Of a DNA stretch of 10,436 nucleotides, positions 1 to 5,911 are shown in pieces; positions within the stretch are counted from its first letter, which is position 1, and every line of letters starts with the position of its first letter. Both the position numbers and the translations under genes were made by a program. Location: the NCBI GenBank assembly GCA_021810725.1, contig JAJZIE010000070.1:1-10436 (forward strand), read 5' to 3'. The notes under the pieces were generated by a model. That model worked only from the letters and a program-made list of their open reading frames with translations. It did no database searches and was not told the DNA's origin. Origin of the DNA: Bacillota bacterium. GTDB lineage: Bacteria; Bacillota; Sulfobacillia; JAJZYS01; JAJYTV01.

Positions 1-73
1 GCCTCCTACCCGATTTGCTACCCGGCGGGGGAAGCTGGGGACAGGGGTCGACATTCGCCCGGGAGGCTGGCAA

Positions 74-583
74 ATGAGCGTGAGAGCCCGCATCGTGACC
101 CGCGAGACCTTGTACGACGGTCCGTTCCGCATGCTGGTCGACGAGATCGACGACGGGGAGCATCGCTATCGTAGGGCCTGGGTCCAGCATCCCGGGGCCG
201 TCGTCCTGATTCCTCTGCTGGGCGATGACGTGCTGCTCGTGCGTCAATTCCGCCACCCGACGGGCAAGGAGATCCTTGAACTCCCGGCCGGCACGCTCGA
301 ACCGGGAGAAGACGCGCGGGAGACGGCGGTCCGGGAACTGCAGGAGGAGTGCGGTTACAAGCCGCAGCGCATCACCGAGATTTTGCAGGGTTTTGCCGCA
401 CCGGGCTACTCGTCGGAGATCTACCACTTTTTCCGCTGCGAGGACCTTGTGCCGTCGCGGCTGCCCGGTGACGTGGACGAGGACATCGAACTCGTCCGTA
501 TGCCCCTGCGGGACGCCGTAGCCCTGGCCAGGGCGGGTCAAATGGGGGACGTGAAGACGGCGCTCGGCCTTCTGCTGCTGTGA
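74..583 (+). CDS. nudF: ADP-ribose pyrophosphatase, Nudix family
   Basis: The 169-residue protein is a Nudix hydrolase expected to cleave ADP-ribose to AMP and ribose 5-phosphate in the cytoplasm, clearing a reactive NAD breakdown product. A complete Nudix box (Gx5Ex7REUxEExGU) spans residues 73-95, from GTLEPGE to RELQEECGY. A proline at residue 110, in APGYSSE about 15 residues past the box, is the position that marks the ADP-ribose subfamily. The length is close to the roughly 180 residues usual for the family. The ATG start follows GGGAGG at 61-66 with a 7-base spacer. The stop overlaps the GTG start of the next gene by 4 bases, so the two are probably translationally coupled. In Bacillus subtilis nudF also lies near yqxK and spoIIM. 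Substrate preference is inferred from motif and context; another nucleoside diphosphate-X substrate is possible. Confidence 0.93.
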   Translation: MSVRARIVTRETLYDGPFRMLVDEIDDGEHRYRRAWVQHPGAVVLIPLLGDDVLLVRQFRHPTGKEILELPAGTLEPGEDARETAVRELQEECGYKPQRITEILQGFAAPGYSSEIYHFFRCEDLVPSRLPGDVDEDIELVRMPLRDAVALARAGQMGDVKTALGLLLL

Positions 584-1719
584 TCCTGGCCGACACGCAC
601 ATTCACCTCGGGGCCAGCCGACTGGGCGAGCCTGTGAAGGTGAGCGCGTCGCGCAACCTGACCCTGGCAGCCATCCCCGGGCTCCTGCGCCGCTACGGCG
701 CCGACGTCGGGGCTGTCGTCGACCTTGCCACCGCCCGTGGACTCCGTGATCTCGAGGCGGCCCTCGCGGCGGGCGAGCTGCGCGAGGCGGAGGACGGGGC
801 GTTCGCCAGCGCCGATGGCACCGAGGTGCTGGCAGCCCTGGAGGCCGAATTCAGACTGCCGGGCAAAGGACCGTTCCACCTGCTCGCCTACGTTCCGGGC
901 CTTGGCGGCGTGCGGGAACTCGCGCGTCTCTACCGGGAGGCTGTGAAGAATGCTTCCCTCTCGACGCAGCGCATGCACCTCGAGCCCGACGCCTTCCGGC
1001 TGGCGGTCGAGGGACTGGGTGGACTCGTGGTGGTGGCCCACGGCTTTACGCCGCACCGGGGCCTCTTCGGCGTGGGGCTCGGTCTTGGCGACGTTTTTCG
1101 CGACGTTCGCGGCATCGGCCTCGAGCTCGGACTCTCGGCGGACGTCGAGATCGTCCGGCATGTCGGAGCGATCGACGACCTCGGCCTGATGGGAGGGTCC
1201 GACGCGCACGGCCCCGAGACGATCGGGCGGGAACTGAACCGGCTGCAGGGCGAGGGCAGGGGCTTTGCCGTCGTGCGCCGGCTGGTGGCCGACGAGGCCG
1301 AGGTGATCTACGGCATGAACCCGGCCTTCGGCAAGTACCACCGCACCTACTGCCTCACCTGCGACCGGGTGGTCGAGGGGGACCCGCCGCAGCTGCGCTG
1401 CCCGCGGGATCCCGCCCACCGCGTGGTGACCGGTGTGCTCGACCGCGCCATGGCGATGGCCCCGCCCGGGGAGCCGCGCCGCTATCCGAGGTATGTCTAC
1501 CAGCTGCCGCTCGGTCTCCTGCCCGGCTTCGGACCGGCCGCGACCAGGAAGCTGGTCGCGGCGTTCGGCGGGATCCACCAGGGGCTGCACGAGGCTGGTG
1601 CGGAGGAACTCGCCTTGGCGGTGGGCGCCGAGAGGGCGGCCGCGATCCTCGCCATGCGCCGCGGCGAGCCGCCGGCGACGGTCGGTGGTGGTGGACGCTG
1701 GGGGAAGGTCGGCGGCTGA
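580..1719 (+). CDS. Endonuclease Q-like PHP-domain protein
   Basis: The 379-residue protein belongs to the PHP-domain family that includes endonuclease Q (archaeal EndoQ, Bacillus YqxK-type). EndoQ nicks DNA 5' of deaminated bases such as hypoxanthine and uracil and at abasic sites. The PHP metal-binding motif D-T-H-I-H is at residues 5-9, followed by VAHGFTPHRGLFG at 152-164 and GSDAHGPETIGRE at 206-218. A zinc-binding insert lies around residues 258-280. The C-terminus has a helix-hairpin-helix-like LLPGFGPAA segment (313-321) and the family's terminal GGGG-x-x-GKV signature (369-377). The GTG start sits inside GTGA, overlapping the nudF stop by 4 bases; motif I lies only five residues in, so an upstream start is not needed. 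One oddity is that the zinc insert reads C-x2-C-x12-C-x5-H, with no fourth cysteine at the expected place. Family assignment is firm; activity is inferred. Confidence 0.88.
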   Translation: MILADTHIHLGASRLGEPVKVSASRNLTLAAIPGLLRRYGADVGAVVDLATARGLRDLEAALAAGELREAEDGAFASADGTEVLAALEAEFRLPGKGPFHLLAYVPGLGGVRELARLYREAVKNASLSTQRMHLEPDAFRLAVEGLGGLVVVAHGFTPHRGLFGVGLGLGDVFRDVRGIGLELGLSADVEIVRHVGAIDDLGLMGGSDAHGPETIGRELNRLQGEGRGFAVVRRLVADEAEVIYGMNPAFGKYHRTYCLTCDRVVEGDPPQLRCPRDPAHRVVTGVLDRAMAMAPPGEPRRYPRYVYQLPLGLLPGFGPAATRKLVAAFGGIHQGLHEAGAEELALAVGAERAAAILAMRRGEPPATVGGGGRWGKVGG

Positions 1720-1770
1720 CGTTCGCCGGGCGCGAGTGTCACATGGTTACGTCAACTGCGTAGTCTACCA

Positions 1771-1801
1771 GGGGTACCCCAAAATTCACCCCCCTGGGAG
1801 G
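1771..1801 (+). promoter_or_regulatory. Leader and ribosome binding site of the ferritin-like gene
   Basis: The 90-base gap before the ferritin-like gene ends in a good ribosome binding site, GGGAGG at 1796-1801, 8 bases from the ATG. Just upstream is a perfect 10-base palindrome, GGGGTACCCC (1771-1780). CCAGGGG at 1768-1774 could also pair with CCCCTGG at 1791-1797, whose last bases overlap the ribosome binding site. This could be an operator or a translation-masking hairpin, but the pairing is short. I see no convincing promoter hexamers. Confidence 0.3.
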
Positions 1802-1809
1802 ACTCGTGG

Positions 1810-2259
1810 ATGTGGTCAACGCCCAATGACGCGCCGCAGGCGTCCATGGCCCCGTCGTTCGCTCAGCTGCTCGAGGAGTCGATCCAGGATGAACTCTCCG
1901 ATGTGGAGTTCTACGCGAACATCGCGAACGAGGCCCCGGATCCCCTGTCGCGCATCCTGATCACCAGCATCACCGGGGACGAGTACGGACACGCCCGCAT
2001 TCAGGCGGCGCTTCTGCACGGCCTCGACCCGAACTCGGCCGGCAGCGCGCCGGTCACGCCGCCACCCAACATGGGCTACACGCAGGACGTGACGACCGCC
2101 GTGGCGGGCGAGACGAGCGCCGTTTCCCGCTACGCATCGCTGGCATCCATGGCTCCGACGCTCGAGATCCGCTACCTGCTCACGTCGATCCTGGGTGACG
2201 AGTACGCCCACATCCGGATCTGGCTCGCTCTCCTGCAGAACGCGGTGACGGCCTCGTAA
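1810..2259 (+). CDS. Small ferritin-like di-iron protein with duplicated halves
   Basis: This 149-residue protein has the metal-ligand pattern of a ferritin-like four-helix bundle: E28, E58-x2-H61, E101 and E131-x2-H134. This is the E...ExxH...E...ExxH set that holds a di-iron or di-manganese centre in rubrerythrin-type proteins. There is no rubredoxin domain, signal peptide or membrane segment. The two halves align without gaps from residues 28-69 to 101-142 with 23 of 42 identities, including TSI-x-GDEY-x-H-x-RI in both. A proline-rich linker (81-86) joins them. The ATG follows GGGAGG at 1796-1801 by 8 bases. It lies 90 bases after the EndoQ-like gene and ends before a strong hairpin, so it may be its own unit. 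Possible roles are peroxide scavenging, metal storage or a spore-associated function; none can be shown from sequence alone. Confidence 0.85.
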   Translation: MWSTPNDAPQASMAPSFAQLLEESIQDELSDVEFYANIANEAPDPLSRILITSITGDEYGHARIQAALLHGLDPNSAGSAPVTPPPNMGYTQDVTTAVAGETSAVSRYASLASMAPTLEIRYLLTSILGDEYAHIRIWLALLQNAVTAS

Positions 2260-2280
2260 CCGAAGAGGCCCCTGCATGGG

Positions 2281-2315
2281 ACGGTGCCGCCGCCCTTCTT
2301 GGGCGGCGGCACCGT
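2281..2315. terminator. Perfect 15-bp hairpin between convergent genes
   Basis: Bases 2281-2295 pair perfectly with 2301-2315 around a 5-base TTCTT loop, giving a GC-rich 15-bp stem. It lies 21 bases after the ferritin-like stop and 15 bases from the stop of the convergent HD-GYP gene, so it can serve both directions. No long T run follows on either side, so it is an atypical intrinsic terminator. A 14-base perfect palindrome, TTCGACGCGTCGAA, follows at 2315-2328, sharing one base with the stem. Confidence 0.75.
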
Positions 2316-2330
2316 TCGACGCGTCGAAGC

Positions 2331-5069
2331 TTACTGCGTAGGCGTGTCGACCATCCGTGGACCGCTCGAGGCCACAACCTCGTTGCCGCCCCTGCGGATC
2401 GCTTGGACCATGGCTCCGTCCGCCTCGCCCTGCAGGGCGTCGAGCGAACCGCCGTCCTCCGGCAACGTGGCGACGCCGACGCTGACGCTGAGGTGTCGCC
2501 CGTCCGGGAGCGCAAGGCGCGCGATGTCGGCACGAAGGCGCTCGGCGACGAGCAGGGCACCCACCTTGGTCGTCTCGGGCAGGATGAACAGGAACTCGCC
2601 GCCTTCGCGGCGTCCCAGGACGTCTTCCTTGCGGCAGTTCTGGTGCATGAGGCGAGCGGCCATGCGCAGGGCCTCGTCGGCGAGCTGCCGCTCCTCGAGG
2701 CAGAGGTTCGGGTAGGGGTCCACGTGGAGCGCGATCAGGGCGATCGGACGGGAATGGCGGATGGCGCGGGAGAACTCGCGTTCCGCCGCCTCCTCGAGAG
2801 CCCTGCGGTTCAAAAGGCCCGTCACGTAGTCGGTCAGGGCGAGGCGCTCCACTTCGCCGTCGCGCTGCACGCGCTGGACCGTGAAGGCCGCCAGCAGGGC
2901 GAACGCCTCAAGCGCGTGGCGGTGGTCCATGGTGAAGGCGTCCTGATCCCGTGCGGCCACTTCTAGCACGCCGTAGGTGTGGTCGTCCACTCTGAGGGGA
3001 AGAGCGAACTCCGAGCGCAGGTGCTTGCCGAGCGTCGCCTGCAGGCGCTCCTGGTCGAGGTCGGCGGCGAAGTAGGGCTCTTTGCTCTGCAGAGCACGCA
3101 CGGCGGCGGTGTCGTGTCCGCCCTGCGCCGATATCGAACCCGTCAGGCCGCGATGGGCCACGACGCTGAGCCCGTGTCCTGCCGCGTCCTGCAGAAGAAT
3201 CGCGCACGACGTCTCGCTGTTCGCCTGGTGGATGCTTTCGGCGATGACGTCGAGAGCACTGCCGAGGTCACGCGCTTGCAGGACCTGACCGCAGAGCCGC
3301 GCGAACCGCAGCAGCCGCTCGCCGCCGTCCAGCAGGGGTGGGGGCGCCGACGCTGCGATCGGCAGGGGGAAGCCTTCGTCGAAAGCTTCCGGGCGCACCT
3401 GACGCAGGTGGTCCGGCAGGCGCTCCAGCGCGTCCACCACCTGCGGGTCGAACTGCCGGCCGCGATGGCGGCGCAATTCGGACATCGCGTCCTCGGTGGG
3501 CAGGGCGTTGCGGTACGGGCGGTCGTTGGTCATGGCGTCGAACGCGTCGGCCACCGCGAAGATGCGCGCCAGCAGAGGGATCTCTTCGCCTTTGAGGCCC
3601 AGGGGGTAGCCTCCGCCGTCGTAACGCTCGTGGTGGTAGCGGACGACGTCCAGCGAGCGGGAAAGGAAGAACAGGCGCTGCAGCAGGTTGAAACCCTGCT
3701 CGGGGTGGCGCTGCATCAGGCGCCACTCGTCGGGTGACAGCGGCCCCGGCTTGCGCAGGACGGCGTCGGGCACCCCGATCTTGCCCAGGTCGTGGACGTA
3801 CGCGCCCCACTGCAGGTGGACGAGGTCGTCCGGTCCGAGCCCCAGTGCTTCGCCGAGCGACACGGCCAGGGCCACCACCCGCTGCGTGTGGCCCATCGTC
3901 TCCTGGTCGCGCAGTTCCAGCGCGTCGCCGAGCACTGCGAGCGTGGCGCCGTAGGTTTCGCTCAGCTGGCGCGTCTGCTGCGCGGCCCGCTCGTGCAGGG
4001 TGGCGAGGTCTTTCAGTTGGCGGCGCGTCGCCGTGAGGAGCTCCGCCCGATCCAGGGCCAAGGCGGCCTGGTCCGCCAGGCTTGCGAGGAAGCGGCGGTC
4101 TTCGGCCGTGAAGCGGCCGGGCTCGCGCCCGTGGATCGCCAGCACGCCGATCAGCTTGTCTCCCACCTGCATCGCCGCGGCGAGACCGGAGGTCATGCCC
4201 AGGTGCAGCGCGGCAGCCGACAGCCTGACCCCCGCGGCGTCGTCGACCGACGCCAACTGGGCCATGCGGCTGCGGGCGACAAGCGCGACGAGGTCTCGCG
4301 GCTCATCGAGCGAAACGCGTTCCCTTTCCGGTCCGTCGCCTGTCCAGCCGACGCCCGCGCGCAAGGCGAGCGTGCGGGTGGCGGCGTCGTAGAGGTAGAC
4401 GCCGACGAGCGGCGAGACGAAGGTCTCGGCAAGGATCTCGACCGTTTGGGCCATGATCTCGCCCGCATCGAGAAGGCCGAGCAGGCGAGAAGTGAAGCCG
4501 AGCATCGCGCGCTGCTCCTGCTGCTGCAGGGTGGCCTGACCGAGTGCCCCAGCGGTGGCGCGTTCGACGGCCATGCCGAGGATATGACCCGCGGCGGCCA
4601 GCAGGGCGGACTCTTCGCCGCTGAGGCCCTGCCCCGAGGGGCGCACGACGTGCAGCAGCCCGACGACGCGGTCGCCGGCGCGCAAGGCGACGGTCGCGTG
4701 GAAGCGCAGTCCCGCCGTGTCCCCGCTCGCCAGTTCGAGGCGATCGCAGGCGAAGACGCCCGGGGTCGACCGCAGGTCTCCCTTTTGCAAGGCGACCTGG
4801 CAGCGGCAAGGAGCCCAACGCAAAGCGGACTCGCCGTTGGCGGCCAGTGCCGGCGGCAGGCCGACGTGTGCGGCGAGTTCCTGCTCTCGGTCCTTGTTGC
4901 CGATGGTGATCCAGGCGGATGGGGCGCCGAGCCGCTCTTGAAGGATGTGGAGCGCTCCGTCGAGCAGAGCGGGTAGGTCTAGTGGCCGATTCAGATGCTC
5001 GGACAGGATCGCCAGGGTGGCTAGCGAAGCGCCGTTGGCGTTCGAACCCGGGCCCAGCGTCTCGGGAAT
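2331..5069 (-). CDS. Cyclic-di-GMP protein: GAF-GAF-HD-GYP-GAF-GGDEF
   Basis: Read from an ATT codon at 5069-5067, this is a 912-residue soluble sensor predicted to hydrolyse c-di-GMP. Domains in order are GAF1 (about 15-170), GAF2 (about 195-345), HD-GYP (about 370-555), GAF3 (about 590-730) and GGDEF (about 740-900). The HD-GYP part is intact: HDLGK at 426-430, HHE-x2-D at 479-484 with GYP at 487-489, and DAMTNDRPYR at 511-520. The GGDEF signature is degenerate, EGGEF at 822-826, but the RxxD inhibitory site is kept (R813-D816). GAF1 carries C88, C90, C108 and H124. No ATG, GTG or TTG lies in frame upstream of a TTG at 4823, yet the 82 codons above that TTG encode clear GAF sequence, so the TTG start would cut the first domain. 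GAGGTGAG lies 5 bases before the ATT. No transmembrane segment is seen. It is divergent from spoIIM. Confidence 0.88.
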   Translation of the reverse strand: MPETLGPGSNANGASLATLAILSEHLNRPLDLPALLDGALHILQERLGAPSAWITIGNKDREQELAAHVGLPPALAANGESALRWAPCRCQVALQKGDLRSTPGVFACDRLELASGDTAGLRFHATVALRAGDRVVGLLHVVRPSGQGLSGEESALLAAAGHILGMAVERATAGALGQATLQQQEQRAMLGFTSRLLGLLDAGEIMAQTVEILAETFVSPLVGVYLYDAATRTLALRAGVGWTGDGPERERVSLDEPRDLVALVARSRMAQLASVDDAAGVRLSAAALHLGMTSGLAAAMQVGDKLIGVLAIHGREPGRFTAEDRRFLASLADQAALALDRAELLTATRRQLKDLATLHERAAQQTRQLSETYGATLAVLGDALELRDQETMGHTQRVVALAVSLGEALGLGPDDLVHLQWGAYVHDLGKIGVPDAVLRKPGPLSPDEWRLMQRHPEQGFNLLQRLFFLSRSLDVVRYHHERYDGGGYPLGLKGEEIPLLARIFAVADAFDAMTNDRPYRNALPTEDAMSELRRHRGRQFDPQVVDALERLPDHLRQVRPEAFDEGFPLPIAASAPPPLLDGGERLLRFARLCGQVLQARDLGSALDVIAESIHQANSETSCAILLQDAAGHGLSVVAHRGLTGSISAQGGHDTAAVRALQSKEPYFAADLDQERLQATLGKHLRSEFALPLRVDDHTYGVLEVAARDQDAFTMDHRHALEAFALLAAFTVQRVQRDGEVERLALTDYVTGLLNRRALEEAAEREFSRAIRHSRPIALIALHVDPYPNLCLEERQLADEALRMAARLMHQNCRKEDVLGRREGGEFLFILPETTKVGALLVAERLRADIARLALPDGRHLSVSVGVATLPEDGGSLDALQGEADGAMVQAIRRGGNEVVASSGPRMVDTPTQ

Positions 5070-5074
5070 TGCGG

Positions 5075-5082
5075 CTCACCTC
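5075..5082 (-). promoter_or_regulatory. Ribosome binding site that decides the HD-GYP gene start
   Basis: On the minus strand the octamer GAGGTGAG contains seven bases, GAGGTGA, that match the complement of the 16S anti-Shine-Dalgarno tail. It lies 5 bases before the ATT at 5069. The octamer overlaps an in-frame ATG-AGG-TGA (5084-5076), so the only ATG in this frame is followed at once by a stop. No comparable site precedes the downstream CTG candidates at 5057 and 5015, which makes ATT the best-supported start. Confidence 0.6.
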
Positions 5083-5142
5083 ATTGTGGGGAGTGCCTGG
5101 TTCGCCGCGGAGCGGCCGCGGCGATCGGCACGCGGTCGGAAT

Positions 5143-5162
5143 CCGTCGACCGTTTTCGACGG
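5143..5162. repeat. 7-bp inverted repeat in the divergent promoter region
   Basis: CCGTCGA at 5143-5149 pairs with TCGACGG at 5156-5162 around a 6-base CCGTTT spacer. It lies in the 177-base gap between the divergent HD-GYP gene and spoIIM, a usual place for an operator. CCGTCGG recurs at 5181-5187. In high-GC DNA a 7-bp match can arise by chance, so the regulatory reading is weak. Confidence 0.3.
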
Positions 5163-5198
5163 CAGGTGTTACCACTCCTTCCGTCGGGGGTGGCATTG

Positions 5199-5228
5199 GC
5201 ATATCGGGGGCGGGGCGGGCCATAGCCT
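5199..5228 (+). promoter_or_regulatory. Candidate sigma-E-type promoter for spoIIM
   Basis: GCATATC (5199-5205) matches six of seven positions of the sigma-E -35 consensus KMATATT. CATAGCCT (5221-5228) matches six of eight of the -10 consensus CATACAHT. The spacing is 15 bases, within the accepted range. B. subtilis spoIIM is transcribed by sigma-E, so the position makes sense. The weakness is that transcription would start at about 5235, almost at the ribosome binding site GGAGG (5235-5239), leaving a leader of only about 12 bases. Confidence 0.35.
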
Positions 5229-5246
5229 GGACTCGGAGGGAAGACG

Positions 5247-5882
5247 GTGCACACGATCGATCTCTATCTGGACATCGCCGTGCGCAGGGTGCAGCGGCGC
5301 CTCGGCTGGTACCTGACGGCGGCGGCCATGTCGGTGCTGGCGATCGCCTTCGGCGCATACGCGGCCGGGCAGCTCAGCGCGTTGCAGCGTTCGGACCTCC
5401 TGGCCTACGTAGGGGGCTTCCTCGGCAGCCTTCAGCACGGGTTGCCCCAAGGCCCGGCGCTGATGCGGGCCGCGCTCTACGCCGACGGGCGGCTGCTGGT
5501 GGTGAGTTGGCTTTTGGCCCTGCTGGTCGTGGGCGCGGTGACGAGCTGGCTCTGGCTCGCCGTCAAGGGTTTCGCCATCGGCTTCGCGAGCGCGTTCCTG
5601 CTGGGCGAACTGGGCGGCAGGGGTCTGCTGCTCGTCCTGCTCGGCGTCCTTCCCGCGGCCCTGCTGGTGCTGCCAAGCATCTGGCTGCTGAGCGAGGCGG
5701 CGGCGCTCTATGCCTCGGAGTTCTACCGCGCACGCTTCAAGGCGCCCCAGATGCTGTCCGCCCTAGTCCGGTTCGCCGGCGCGGGGGCGATCGCCGCGGC
5801 TGGCATTGTCCTGGCGGCCACGGCGGAAGCCTACCTTAGTCCCCTTGCCCTTCATCTCCTATGGCCGTATGTTGGGGGATGA
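5247..5882 (+). CDS. spoIIM: Stage II sporulation protein M
   Basis: The 211-residue membrane protein matches SpoIIM in length (214 in B. subtilis) and layout. In B. subtilis SpoIIM acts with SpoIID and SpoIIP in the complex that thins septal peptidoglycan and drives engulfment of the forespore by the mother cell. Hydrophobic segments lie at about residues 21-41, 82-105, 107-120, 125-157 and 172-195. The region KGFAIGFASAFLLGELGGRG (107-126), followed by LGVLPAALLVLPS (132-144), corresponds to the conserved core of the family. The C-terminal EAYLSP (194-199) resembles the EAFISP of the Bacillus protein. The GTG start follows GGAGG at 5235-5239 with a 7-base spacer. It is divergent from the HD-GYP gene, and ald follows after 29 bases on the same strand, probably in one transcript. 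In B. subtilis fur sits downstream instead. Confidence 0.92.
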   Translation: MHTIDLYLDIAVRRVQRRLGWYLTAAAMSVLAIAFGAYAAGQLSALQRSDLLAYVGGFLGSLQHGLPQGPALMRAALYADGRLLVVSWLLALLVVGAVTSWLWLAVKGFAIGFASAFLLGELGGRGLLLVLLGVLPAALLVLPSIWLLSEAAALYASEFYRARFKAPQMLSALVRFAGAGAIAAAGIVLAATAEAYLSPLALHLLWPYVGG

Positions 5883-5911
5883 ACGGAGTCTAGGAAGGAA
5901 GTGCACCCTAG

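Noticed and set aside
538..1590. A 350-codon minus-strand frame over the EndoQ-like gene
   Set aside because: It is antisense to PHP and zinc motifs of a clear family member, with no ribosome binding site or domain of its own.
4821..4823. TTG at 4823 as the start of the HD-GYP gene
   Set aside because: It would delete the first helix and strand of GAF1, whose coding continues upstream for 82 codons, and no ribosome binding site stands before it.
3792..4976. A 394-codon plus-strand frame inside the HD-GYP gene
   Set aside because: It is antisense to conserved GAF and HD-GYP sequence and its product is low-complexity Arg/Gln/Gly-rich without known motifs.
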